DNA from: Oxytricha trifallax
Lineage: Eukaryota > Ciliophora > Spirotrichea > Sporadotrichida > Oxytrichidae
DNA: 64,000 nucleotides
Direction of reading: 5' to 3'
Assembly (NCBI GenBank): GCA_000711775.1
Contig: ARYC01017330.1
Coordinates: 62,001 to 126,000, forward strand
The notes under the pieces were generated by a model. It was not told the DNA's origin, ran no database searches, and saw only the letters and a program-made list of their open reading frames with translations. Of the stretch, positions 32,470-45,334 are shown one piece after another; position 1 is the stretch's first letter, and the number at the start of each line of letters is the position of its first letter. A program made the translations under genes and the position numbers.

Positions 32470-34200
32470 AGAGTGATAAACATAAGATGCCTAATAATTA
32501 TTAATTGGTAAACAATTCAAAATCATAAGCAATTTGTTTCATGAATATATGAATTCTAACTTTCTAAAAGATAATTACTCAAAACCTACGTAGTCATCAC
32601 TTTATTCTTATTTCTAAAGATTAACAACATACTTATCCACAATTGAATTTCTCTTTTATCAAGAAAGAAATATTCTTACGCAGCATAGAAATAAAAACGC
32701 ACGAATATATGTTAAAGATTAATTAATAACACTAATGTATAATATTAAGCATCAAATTAAAATCAATATGCTCTAAATTACTAATCAATAAGAGATATGT
32801 AAAATCAAAATAATCCTGAAAATTAAACTTTTTATAGAAAATTCTAGAATTTATCATTTACTAATTTTATTTAAGAAAGTGATTAACTTAATGAGCCAAA
32901 GTTTAATTTCTTAAAGAATAGATTACAATAAAATGAAGTCATACATGATTAAACATAGTTTGGATTACAAACCACTTTAGGTTTCAAATTGAGAAAATAA
33001 TAAATTTTATATTAAATATATTTTTATGTTATATAGTTGAATCAATCTATCCATTATGTTATTAATAATTATTATATATAAAGATCAGACATAAAGCAAT
33101 TAAACACCACTTTTCATAATAATTCCAAATTTTTGGGTTCCACAAATAAACCCCAAAAACCCTATCCCTATAATATTTTAAGAAAAGCAACGGCCTCATA
33201 GCTAATCTTATTCAACAATATATCTGAGAGTAAGATATAGCTCAGTTCTAGTACGAATTAGATTGAGATGAATTCTATATTAAAAGCGCCTAATATTTAG
33301 TTGAGAAGATATATTCAGACTAGCTAATTGAAATAAATTATTTTATTACTATATTGGCCTAAATAGTTATTATATAAAACAACAAAGAAGAGATGAAAAT
33401 ATCAGGAAAATTATAGATAATATATACAATTCAGAAAATGACTAGTAAAATTTTGAATCTGTAGCTACTTCAAAAACATATATGATGTAACAAATTTAAC
33501 TATGATTTATAGATGATTTATTTTTTTATTTATCCTTTTTAATTAATTAAACAAATGTATATTTTTAAATATACTATACTGCGTAACTACTACGAATCAT
33601 TAATTATATCTAATAAATTTATTTACTTAGTGAAAAAAGTCATGTTTAGCTAATTATTTTCCAATCTTTCCATTTCCATTTCTTCTTATTCGAACTATCT
33701 CCATAATTATTCTCTAATTTCGCTATTATTTAACATTTCCAAGGAGTATCTACCTTCATGATAATCTATCAGTTATAATATAATATAAATAAACTCTCCC
33801 AAATATATTAATATTAATCAATATATGATATTTATTTTCTGATAAAATAAAAGTTTCTTTTAATTCTTTATATAATTCAAAAAATAATATTTCGAAAATA
33901 AAAATTTAGTTAATAAATAAAGTTACTGAGTTTAGAATTGATATTAGATATCTTGAGCTTTCTTTAACCAATCTTCATTTAAACTTTTAATAATCAAATC
34001 TTTAAATTTCTCCCTGAAATTTTGCCTTTTACATAAATCCATAAATAGCAAGTCTTTTGCAATGTCAATTTATCTTAGTACTGATTTATAAATAATTTCC
34101 ATTTTTCAATAGTATAATTTGTTTATTGATTAAAGAAATATCCAACATTTTAAGATATAAATAAAAGATTCATAATTTTTCTTCAAATCATCATTCCTCC
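32470..34200. other. AT-rich DNA with a telomere-like C4A5 stretch
   Basis: No gene seen. At about 33147-33170 the sequence AAACCCCAAAAACCCTATCC resembles the C4A4 repeat, but no matching inverted partner or target duplication was found. Confidence 0.4.
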
Positions 34201-34219
34201 GTTAAATCTTCCTTCCCTA

Positions 34220-35420
34220 CTTCTTACAAAAGCTGGCCAGTGAATTATGCTATACAGTACACTTTTTGAGTATTTATTCAATCTTGGTTTACTACTATAC
34301 ACTCTCGTGATTAGTCCTCAACGGAGAAAAAATCCATTCTATGTAAAATTGAAGGAGTTCCTTGATTTTTAGAATGGAGAAATTGCCTTATACTTATTAA
34401 AATCGAAATCTGTATGATTAAGAAGTTGGTGCTTTTTTCATCTTGCAGGGCTCTTGTCATCGTAGTATTTTTTCATGGTTTCGATTTGATCTTCTTCATT
34501 TTTTGTAAAGAGCAAATTCGCCTGTCTAAACTCGGCTAACTCGCTTTAATGAAGGAAGGGCAGCAGCTAAAATCTTTTGGAATTTCCTGAGTCTTTACGT
34601 TCGTCATCGAGTTGCTTAATTTTCTTTGTGAATCTCTACTGAGGGACTTGATGTCGTTCATCTTTAACAATATTTGAGATAAGTTGTTGTAAATAGTTTA
34701 GAGTGGAACCTATTTCTCTTCTATAAAGTTAATTTTATACACTACTTCGAATATTTTTCTGGCTGTTTATTTATAAATTTTCTATTTCAATAGTAGGAAT
34801 GAATTAACCTCAGCCGCACTTGTAAAAGATTTCTTAACAGTAAACAGATACTGATATTATGATATAAAATATTGGTAAATGAGATTAAGTTTAACATGTG
34901 AATCAACTTTTTAGCTTTTATGCAAATTTGAAACAACTTCATTCTCTTAAGTTTCTTGAACTCTCATTTTAAAAGGATTTGACAAGTTCTAAACAATTTT
35001 TAATTATTTGCTCTTTAGACTTATGCTTTAATTAGGATTAATTATAAGTTCTTGGATTGATTCAAACCTCATCCCCTTGTGACTTCACCTTTATTCTTTA
35101 TTGTTAACTACTCTACCTAAATTAACTTAAGCATTAAGCTCTTCTCTATCCCATTTCAAGCTATTTCTTTATATATAACTTCTCACTTTAAAGTTTACTT
35201 AGCTTTTTCTTTAAAATAGCTTCAGCGGATTTTTTGTGAATTTTAACTTGAACCTTTTGTTTGCTTGAAATTTTTTTCTCAATGTCTTTTCGATGTTTTT
35301 GAGGATCAATTTTTAGTTTATTTTTGATTTATCCTTCAATCTATTTTCTTTTTTATGTAAATTGCTCCGACCCTTAGATACTCCATCTTCGTTTATAGGA
35401 ATTTATTTAATTATTGATGG
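34220..35420 (-). pseudogene. Decayed coiled-coil ORF
   Basis: Minus-strand reading gives highly charged, helix-forming protein in successive frames: KSAEAILKKKLSKLQSEKLY (about 35160-35220), VPLQTIYNNLSQILLKMND (about 34660-34720) and ELAEFRQANLLFTKNEEDQI (about 34480-34540), with stops and frame changes between. The composition resembles the coiled-coil ORF of the 7-kb transposon, but I cannot show homology. It may be the remnant of another mobile element. Confidence 0.45.
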
Positions 35421-36585
35421 TTCTGTTTTAAAATGAGATAAAGAATTTAATTAATTTCTTGATATGGAATTTATAGGAGACTTTCCTAGCTAAGCTTTGA
35501 TTTCAGAATTATTATTCAGTTATTAAGTTTAACTAATTGATGTTAAATTGGAGATTTAGTCTCTATATGAAGTTTTTTTATTGCTAAATCTGACTTATGT
35601 CTTTTTATTTATTAGAGGCGCTGAATTTATATAGGGAGATATAGAAACTTGATTTTTAAGTAAAGGGAGTGTTATTTTATATTTAGTCCTTCTTGATCTC
35701 ATATTTTTATTAGGAAAAAATATTCTTTTAATAATCAACTTGAATCTGTAAATTGCTCTTATTTTTGGTTAGGCTAGTATAAAGTTCTAATCTTGAAGTA
35801 AAATCGTCATTTTTAATAGTTTATTATTCAATAAAAGCATGATTATTGTTATTATTTACTGTAAATCTTGGCTTATTAAATTAACTTTAGTTATTTTTTG
35901 ATTGATATTTATTTAACTTTTGAAGTAGATGGATTGTAAAATGTACTGAAGAAAGTAATTTACTTGCTGACTGGAATTGAATTAGTTAACTAAACAAAAT
36001 TATTTTATGATCTTATTTTTATCTATGAAAGTTTTGTATTTCTAGAAGTTTGTTAGACGCTCATAATCTCTGCTGGTTTATTTTATTGAATGTATTTGTC
36101 TTATTTTAGATCAGCACTCATTTTAAAATTATAAAATAAGTCTATCAAAATTTATTATATGTTATACACCGCCTGATCTTATGCATTAATACAGAAATGT
36201 AAAACTTTCTTATTTACTTTATAAGCTTATGCAAGAAGAAACAGATTCCAACTTTGTAAATTATAAAAAGTAAAATTTTACAACTTCCTCTAAAAACATA
36301 TAAAATCAAATTGATAATTCTTCTTCTCAGAATGCACTAACATAAAAATTGACCTAAGAAATTAACGTAGACCTGTCAGCTATTTTAAGTTAGAGTTCCT
36401 TCATATACAATCATTAGCAGTAGAATTCGAAGGAGACTATTATACTTTCCCCATCTAGGACTTTAGTATACTAGAAGCTTAACTCAATTGACAAAGATAA
36501 ATTGAATTAAATTCAGAAAAATGAGAATGATATGGAGGACGAAGAGGACTTAGGTGAGCTATAATTATAATAAAAAACATAAAAT

Positions 36586-36993
36586 ATTGAAGGAATATAT
36601 TCGAAATTGGAAAATTATAATTAAATTAAATAAAATTAATTCAAATTAGTGGTAGTTAAAGTTGGCCAATTAAACAATTTCGGGCTTTTTCGATAGAGAA
36701 TCAAAATTGGCTGAACTTTATTATTGGCGGTACTATCTTATTGCATACCTGGAGCGATAACTTTAGTTTAATGTGAGGGTATATTTACATGAATTTAGAG
36801 GGTTTAATTGAACTAAAGTTTTCACTCCAGGTATGCAATAAGATAGTACCGCCAATAATAAAGTTCAGCCAATTTTGATTCTCTATCGAAAAAGCCCGAA
36901 ATTGTTTAATTGGCCAACTTTAACTGCCACTAATTTGAATTAATTTTAATTTATTTAATTATAATTTCCCAATTTCGAATATATTCCTACAAT
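36586..36993. repeat. Palindromic element, AGTGGCAGTT family, well conserved copy
   Basis: 408 bp with arms of about 180 bp that are nearly perfect reverse complements. The shared sequence includes GCATACCTGGAG, GGCGGTACTATCTTATTGC, TCGATAGAGAATCAAAATTG and AACTGCCACTAATTTGAATT. The loop is about 45 bp; no ORF. Related copies are at 20980-21383 and 57251-59387. Confidence 0.9.
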
Positions 36994-37243
36994 AGTATAC
37001 CTGAATTTTAATTATTAATCTAATTCTAGCCTATTAAATAGTAAATAATTTTATATAAATAAATAATTTCCTTTTGAAATATAATAATTTTTAATGTAAT
37101 AAACTTCAATATCTTTAAAGATTGTTGATTATTCTATATTTATTATATTATGAAATATTCTTATGCAGAAATATATAAATTTTATAAATAAATTTAAAGT
37201 ATTTATAATTTTGAATGTTATTTTATTATTAAATACAACTAAC

Positions 37244-37754
37244 TTAATAATCATAAGGGGGGAAGTTTCCTGCAAAGAGGGAATTTTCCTGTAAAGTAAA
37301 TTTTTTACATATAGTTTTTATTAATTATATAAATATAAAATTTTTTTTTAATAATTTTCTAGCTTATTAAATTGCTTGAAGATAAATTTAATATATTTTA
37401 AGAGTTAAGAAAGATAAAATACAATTATATATAATATCATAACTTTAGATTTAGTACGATACTTTTATTTTAATTCTTAATATAAAAAATTAATGGAAAA
37501 TAAGATTATATATTATTGAAAATTTTGTTTGTTTTTGAGTAGATCTTTTTATACTTTATGAGTGGTAGGTTAAATTGCTTTAATCACAAGTTCTTGAAAA
37601 TCATAAAAGGTGCTTAAAATTCTCAAAAATTATAAATGCATTAAGAAAAATAAAAAAATATAAAAATATTTTTGTTGGATATGAAACATCCCTAAAAATG
37701 TTTTTTTATTATAAACATTGGCAGGAAACTTCCCCCCCAAATGATAATATTAAT
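37244..37754. repeat. MITE-like element with GGGGGGAAGTTTCCTGC ends
   Basis: The left end AAGGGGGGAAGTTTCCTGC is repeated inverted as GCAGGAAACTTCCCCCCC at 37720-37738, and the similarity continues outward (AATAATCAT / ATGATAATATT). About 0.5 kb, AT-rich inside, no ORF. A related end pair is found at 47601-48708. Confidence 0.75.
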
Positions 37755-40700
37755 AGAATATAATTTCATTCAATAAGCAATCAAAATTGTATTTATAATA
37801 ATATGAGGCATGAGTAATGAAAAAATTAAAAAATATTATTAATTCAGTTTAAGACTTTAATTTATTTAAAATTTGTTGTTTTGTCCACATATTTTCTAAA
37901 TAATTTTAGAAAAAAGAAAGACAAATTATACATGTTTACAAAACAATTTGATAAATTATACCAACAAATAAAAATCTTGGTAAATTGTTCTAAAAATATA
38001 AACTAATAAATTTATGGTATGTTTAAAATAAATTTAATTGAATGATTTTAATTATTGCTTAAAATTATATTATTTTTATATAAACTTAGGAATAACATTA
38101 ATGGCCTCCAGAATAAATGAAACTTGAACTTACATCCTCACGGCAACAAATTAGAAAATATACAATAAATTTAAATTAAAATGACAATTCTAGAATATTA
38201 ATTATTTATTTTATGTAATTTTTTTCAGTATCTCATCAAAGTGTGTGGGTTTCCAATAAATCAGAAATGGAAATGATGATATATTTAATATTATATTACA
38301 ACTTAAATGATGAATGACAGTTCTTAAGCAATGATTCGTTTTTTAGGAAATGGTAACTAATTATTATCATTCGAAATTGCCATTTCATAAAATCTGAAAG
38401 CAACTCTGAATTATTTTCTTGAAAAGCTTTAATAAAATATTATTGCTTTACTTTTTATAGTCTTCTTAGATTATACCATGAAATAGAAGCCCTATTATAT
38501 CTTCATGCTCTCTATCTTCGGTAACTTCTTTCTTAATGCTTGACTTTATAAAAGGTATACCTTCTGAGTTTTTCAGACAATTTTATATTAAATGATTTAA
38601 TTTTTTCTGTAGAATCCTTGACTAAGCACTTAAACTTAAAGTGTTAATTACTCTTTTAATCCAAATTATTACCCGAAAAGAAAAATTAAAAAATTTAACT
38701 GCAAAAAATGCAAATTAATGATTATTAATTATACAATTAAATTAAGAAGGTCCTAATTAGGATTTTTATTAATTAAAGAAAGGTCCTTTTATATATACTT
38801 TATGGACTATCAAAATTTAATTTTGAATAATAAGAACAATATCAATAGATATAAACTTTTTTAATTTAAAAATCCTACGAATATGCATCCCCATTACTAT
38901 TTTCACTTTCGTATTACAGATTATATATCCCTAGGATCAGATTATTTTTCACTTATGGTAACTACTGGATACTAAAAAGGTCTCCCTTTTCTTAATGACT
39001 GCTTATCATCTAAATAATATTATTTTTAACATTTATAGGAATATATAATTAAATTCTATAATTTAATCTTCAATTTAATAAGAAATATGAGATTGTTTAT
39101 TAAAAATTTAAGGCTTGCGTTAAGTTTCTGACTGATTCTGTTTAACTTTTTAAATTAAAACTTAATTTAGCTGTAGATAATCAAATTTACTCAATTTCAT
39201 TCAATATATAAATCATTTGAATTTTTTTATCAAGTATTACTATATAATAGATTGCTAGAATCATTGCAAGATTTATCAATTAAAATCTCTTTCCAAATCG
39301 AAATAATGGTAAATCTAACTTTTTTTTAATTAAAAATAAAATTATTTGTCAATAAAATAAGTTTTGATTTTTTATATGAGTATTTTTTTAAACTGTATCA
39401 AAATATTTTGATGGTCCTCTTATCATTTTATCAAATTAATAATAAATTCATGTTTGTTTTATAGCAAAGTAATCTAATAGTTTCAAAATAACAATAGTTT
39501 TATAAAATAAGAACAACCGAAATAATTTGAAGCAAAATAGATATTTATTAATATTTATATTTTTATAGAATATTATTCTCCTCCCCTTCCTTTTATTGTT
39601 ACGTCTTTTAATGATCAATTAAATAGTTTCTTAATTTCTATTGATGAACTTAAGTTTAGTGAAATTGTAATTAAGATTATTCCTCAATTTAATTGAAAAG
39701 GAAATAATTAAAAACAAATTGAAGTTTCAATCTTTCAATCAAGAAAAGTGATTTTAAATATTATTTATTTATTCAATTTATTAATGTTTTAAGGTTAAAA
39801 AATCATTTTTTTGACTTAAAGGCTGATTTAAATAAATATTGCAAGATTTTTTATTTTTGGAGATCGAATAAATTCATAATAGATTGTGTTAGAGTTGAAA
39901 AAAGTTGGAGAAAAAAACTATAAAATCAGGTGCTCATACAATGACAATTTAAAACTAGCTGGATTTCATTAATTTCTACTGTTGTCTCATCCCTAATGTG
40001 AGCTAACTTTAATTTTGATATATCTAAATTTAGCAATTTATGTACAATCTAATATGAGTCAAGTAAATTGTCATTTAGGATGTATCCTTGATAGTGAAGT
40101 ACAAGATACTTTAATTAATGGGAATTAAATATTTTATTTTAAGAAATTGAATTGCGCTAATTCTAATAATAATAATATATATAATTTAATATACTATCCT
40201 TAATTAAAATCTATTTCTACAATATTATGGATCATGACATAGGATGGAGATTAAATTTTGTAAAATATTACGCTATTAACATTTTTAACTAAAATGTCTC
40301 ATTATCAATTTTAATTGTGTCATCATATTTCAAAATGTTTTAATATAATATATTTGGATAACTTACTTAATTTCATCTCCAATCGGCATTTATTAGAACC
40401 AAATGAAACTTTAAACTGTGGATTTTGATTAACCCATTGTGAAATCTCTAGAATTTTAGATTTGTTCATTAAACGACTTTTGACTTCTTGATGTAAAATT
40501 TAAATGTTTAAAATAATTCACAAACTAGCTTAGGCCTTGTTCAAAGTATTGTTGTGAAGTTGTTTGCTTCACTTCTAAATTAAAAGGAGAGATATGACAA
40601 GGAACTTAATCCAAGTATTAGTTGCAAAGATTCGCCAATAATTCTTGATTTATTTTCTGATCGTAAGGGGAAGTTGATTTATTTATAATAAGACTATTTA

Positions 40701-42640
40701 CTATAAAAAAAATGTCAATACATTTAGAATATTGATTATCTTTTTTCAGATGTAAGCACACTCAACTATGGAAATGATTGCAACCCAAATATCCCATAAA
40801 TACAAATGCTTACTAAGGAATATCTTTTCCTTAATTTATAGTACTAGCATTGTCTTTGTCAATTTTATCATGTTTGTATAAGCTTGAAATCTCTTATTTT
40901 AGATTGTTTTTAATTTATTTCTCCTAATTTATTCCAAAAGTTTATACAATCAATGATTATTATAAAATAATACAAATAAATAGAATTCAATTCTTTTTAA
41001 ATTTTAGTATCACTTTCTTAATAATTCTTTAGAATTTAAATAAATTTCCATTAAATTAGCCAACATTTTATACAATTATTTTTTTAAAAATAAAAATCTA
41101 ATATTTTCTCACAATTTATCAAGTAGATTATTTCTATTTATTTTAAGCCTTGATGAAAATAATTAAGACTTTCATTTATTTTATAATAAGCTAAGCAATT
41201 AAATCAAATTAAAAAGTATGAACTAATATAAATTTATAGAAACACTATATAGCTATAAATATTAATAAAATTAAATTCAATTTATATAAAATAATACTAA
41301 TTTTCAGAATAGTTCATTCCAGATGCAATTTAATTTTTATTATCACCCTCCAAATTTTTAGTTGAAGCTAAATTTTATGCCTTAATGAAACCTATAGGTT
41401 CAAGTTTATTTCTTAGATTAATAAATAACTAGGCTTCTACATATTATGAATAAACTATAATTTTGAATAATTCATATTGATAAAGTTTTCAATTTTATAG
41501 AATTGTAATTTTTCTGATTTTAAAAAATTGGTTTTAAAAATAAGATTTTTTAAAAAATAACATTACTAAATAATAACTGCTTTGTAAGTTGTTTTGTGAT
41601 TTATTTTGTGTTAAATTATGTGTAAAATGATAAATAATCTATTTGACGGCAATTAAATTACTAATTCGTTAATAAGATAATAACTAAAACAAATTAAATT
41701 AATCATTATTTTACTTTATTTTTCTCATAGCTTTATATGCAAATATATTTTAATTTAATTAATGTTCTAATAGAATAAATTCTTTTTAAACTATCAAATT
41801 TTAATGAATTATTAAAATATATAGTTATCATTGTAATTATTTAAGAATGAGATTTTAATTTTAATTTAAATAATCTTTTTATATAATGCAAACATTAATT
41901 TAAATTTAATTTAAATACAATACACTAAAAAAACTTAACTGAAAGGAAAAAGTAAGAACCTTTTTAAGATAGATAGTAATATTTTAGGGTAAAATTCATT
42001 TGTTCAATTAAAGATTAACTTTTGAAAAGACTCTGGGAGATTATCTAAATCAGATTTGTATTAAATACTCTTTGAAGTGAAAAAGGCTGTGAAAAACTAC
42101 TCGAGTTCAACTATTTACACAAAAATTTTATTTACAAATTTATATATTATATCTTAGTCAATTAAAAAAGCATGCATAGTTTTCAATAGAGCAATCAATT
42201 CCTCAAAATCCTTTAATTAGATGTTTTAATGATTTGTATAAATAGGGTACAGTAAGTGCCTTAATGGGATAATAGAGAAATAAGGCCAATTTTCTTAATG
42301 AGAAAGAGAAGTTAAAGGAATTGAAAGTCTATATATTATGAGAAATGTTTAGATCATCTTGTTATGCTTAGGTATAATACTATTATTAATATAGAATATA
42401 TCATGGCATTGCTAAATTTTGCAGCTATTATAAAGCACTTGCACAAGGATTCCTCAACTTTTAGGTATCACTACTTGTTAGCTTTTAACACCTTCATTCT
42501 GTCTCTTGTAAAAATCAAGCATGAAAATAAAAGTTCTCTAATATTACTAACACAGATTTGATTTAGAATTTTGATCTCTAGCTCTAACTAGAGTATTGCC
42601 AAAATAGTGGCAGGTAACTTTTTTCTGATCTCTTTTATTT
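37755..42640. other. AT-rich DNA, essentially without genes
   Basis: No convincing coding frame. 38370-38560 is similar to 46170-46300 and partly to 56960-57060 (shared TTCTCAAAAAACTTTAA-like and TCTTCTTAGATTATA-like blocks), suggesting an old dispersed repeat. 40100-42600 is low complexity. Confidence 0.4.
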
Positions 42641-42654
42641 TAAAAAATTGGGGT

Positions 42655-42770
42655 TTAGGTTTTTAGTTGTAGTAGTTATGGTTGTAGTTGTAGTAGTATT
42701 TGTAGTAGTATTTGTTGAAAATATTATTATAGGTGAAGTAATTGCTATTATTGTTGTTGAACGAGTTGAA
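42655..42770 (+). repeat. GTAGTT-type simple repeat
   Basis: Irregular tandem GTAGTT/GTTGTA units over about 60 bp, followed by TTGTTGTTG. Simple-sequence DNA. Confidence 0.7.
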
Positions 42771-43372
42771 AAAATGATGTTTAAAATTCATATTTTTTGT
42801 GTTAACATACTCCATATTTAGAGTAATATAAATCAAATTATGTTTAAAAATTAATATTCAAATCTAATATTGTAATAATGGATCAGTAGGATGTATGGGA
42901 AGTTGCTGCTATTATATTATAATCTGATAATGAAAGCATGTCTTACTTTGCCACTAAACATGAAAATAATCAATTAAATTAGCTTAGAAGCATATAAAGT
43001 ACGAAGATGTATGTTAAGATAAGTGGTAAAAAATATAGTAGAGATAACTAATCGTGAGAGCCTCCTTATATTTTAGGCAATCATGAGACGAATTAATTGA
43101 ACTAATTGTGAGAATAATATTCAAGAGACACAACAAATACAAGCAATTAAAGCTAATATTAGTTAAATAATTATAAAACTCGAATGATATCTGCATTATC
43201 TTTAAAAAATAACCCTATAAAAAACTCTAAATAATTCTATCCAAATTAAATCACTTAAAAAACTTATAAAGTAGCTTTGAGTTTCAATAAATTATCTTCA
43301 AAAATTGTCTATTTTTCATTTATAATTATGATAAAACAACATTTTGCAAATTTTTATAATATTATTAGATTA

Positions 43373-44972
43373 TTGACGTCAGGACTTCCCAGCTTCATTC
43401 AGGACGTCATAGGTGACGACAGAGCATCCCAGAAGACTTCCGGACGTCCCACCTCCCTCTAGAGCGTCCCAGATGACGTCGGGACTTCCCATTATATAAA
43501 AAATGCTAAAATTATTTTTGTTATAATATGAATCATTTTCCTTCAAGTATATTACAATCAGATTAACAAATTAACTAAAATACTTCAATAAGGTTAATTG
43601 AAATAAATATATTTATTTACTTTTATAATATTAAGATCATACCTCATCTTTTTTGTCTTTCCTTTAATATTCTCGATATATATATATATATATATTATAT
43701 TTTATTTCATTAAAGACATTATTAGTTAAAAAAATATATTTTCTTAAAGATAAATTTAATAAAAAACGAAATTTTATTCTTTTAATCGTAAATTATAAAT
43801 ATATAAACTATGATTCAATAAAAAAATAGTCTACGAAATCAATTAAATTTTTTCATAAGATTTGTTTATCTAGCTAAAATTTTCATAGATTTATTAAGTT
43901 TTTGATAAAATTCAGTTAAGAACATGTAGCTTAATGACTAAATTTGATAGTATTTTTAAAAGTAAAAATAAATGGGATAATATATAAATGTTAGGGTAAT
44001 AACTGAAAAGAAAAAAGAAATTATTCTAACAATAGCACAAAACATTGAAAATAGCTACAATAAATAAAAATCTTTGCTAATTATATATCAACAAATAAAT
44101 TTCTCTATAATTTGCTTCAATCAATTATTGGTAAGTATATAATTCGTATTTCTCATAATTTACCATATTTCATTTTAGCATAGAGGATTTATAAAGTAAC
44201 TTAATATAATTTATTTGGAAAATATAAATTTTAATGCTAGCATTATTAAATCACGTAAGTAATTAATCTTATATATTTTAAGAAATTATAAAATTAAAAT
44301 TACTTTTTAAAATGAGAAAAAAAATAATATATTAGTTATTCGTACTTGCTAAAATATATAGATCGAATTAATATTAAAGCTTGACAACCCACAAATATTA
44401 TAATATGGTAGAAAAGATATTTTAACAAGTAAATTAAAAATTATGATTATTTAAATGAGAAAAGTTTATTGATCACAATTATTATAAATTATCAAACAGA
44501 TGAAATTAATGAAAAAAATAATTCACCCATTTATTTTTGAAATTCAAATTCATTTATTTAAATACTTTTTGATAAAATAAAAAAGAATTTTACAATTAAT
44601 TTATAGATATTGTTAATTTCAAAAAAATTTTTAAACCATTTTAGAATTTATTTTAAGAACCTTAAATTAAAGAAACTTTTATAATAATTTTTGCAAAATC
44701 TTTAAAGAATCAAAAAATTAAAACTTAAAATTATATCACCAAAGAGTATTGAGAGATTTAATAGAAATATTTTTCGTCTAAATAAATATTCTTAAAATGA
44801 AATACATTTAGGCTAAATTGTTTATCTGATTGTAATATACTTTAAGGAAAAAGAGTCATTGTATTATAAAAATAATTTAAGCATTTTCTATACAATTGGA
44901 CGTCCCGACGTCATCTGGGACGCCCTGAGGGAGGTGAGACGTCAGGAGGTCATCTGGGATGTCCTGACATCA
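43373..44972. mobile_element. GACGTC-rich inverted-repeat element 1
   Basis: The ends carry several degenerate tandem units containing GACGTC(A/C/G)GGACxTCCCA. The left cluster (43376-43490) and right cluster (44898-44972) are inverted to each other. Similarity continues inward for about 90 bp (AAAAATGCTAAAATTATTTTT; GTATATTACAATCAGAT). The left end has one repeat unit more than the right. The interior (43580-44810) is AT-rich with no ORF. A second member lies at 57514-58633. Confidence 0.85.
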
Positions 44973-45330
44973 GTATCCTTTTATTCCATAATATTTCTGA
45001 CTTACTCTTGAGAAAGTTGGTCGGCTGACTAATACTGATAGGGTAAAGGTTTCTAAACCTTGGGTACTCAAATATTCGTACCTGGTGAAAAAGCGCGAAA
45101 TATCCAAGTCCCTGGTGTCTGTTCTGACTAAAATCACGATGTTCTCGTCTTGAATAGTATGTTTCTTAAATGTGAGCATATGAGGTCCTTGGAATTTTGG
45201 ATTGGTTTCATTGTAAAAGAGACGCGAGTTTGGATGACAGTAAAGTTTGACGGTGACCACATCATAATCTTTCAGATAAAAGGTCGGATGAAAATAGATT
45301 TAAAATTATTTTCTCTGTAAATAAACTTTC
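44970..45330 (-). CDS. Unknown protein fragment next to the GACGTC element
   Basis: Minus frame open from about 45330 to TGA 44970, about 120 codons, with good amino-acid composition: FHPTFYLKDYDVVTVKLYC, HPNSRLFYNETNPKFQGPHM, ENIVILVRTDTRDLDISRFF. The TGA that ends it falls exactly at the edge of the GACGTC element's inverted repeat, so the natural C-terminus may have been lost by the insertion. Upstream the frame runs into AT-rich DNA after a TTTACAG that could be an intron end. Candidate MDS or gene remnant; not recognised. Confidence 0.5.
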
Positions 45331-45334
45331 TAAT

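Noticed and set aside
33140-33175. C4A4-like stretch as a second TBE end or a telomere
   Set aside because: Only one and a half imperfect repeats, with no matching inverted repeat, no following TBE sequence and no target duplication.
43676-43697. (TA)n run as an origin or regulatory site
   Set aside because: Simple TA dinucleotide runs are common in this AT-rich DNA (also at 47168); nothing distinguishes this one.
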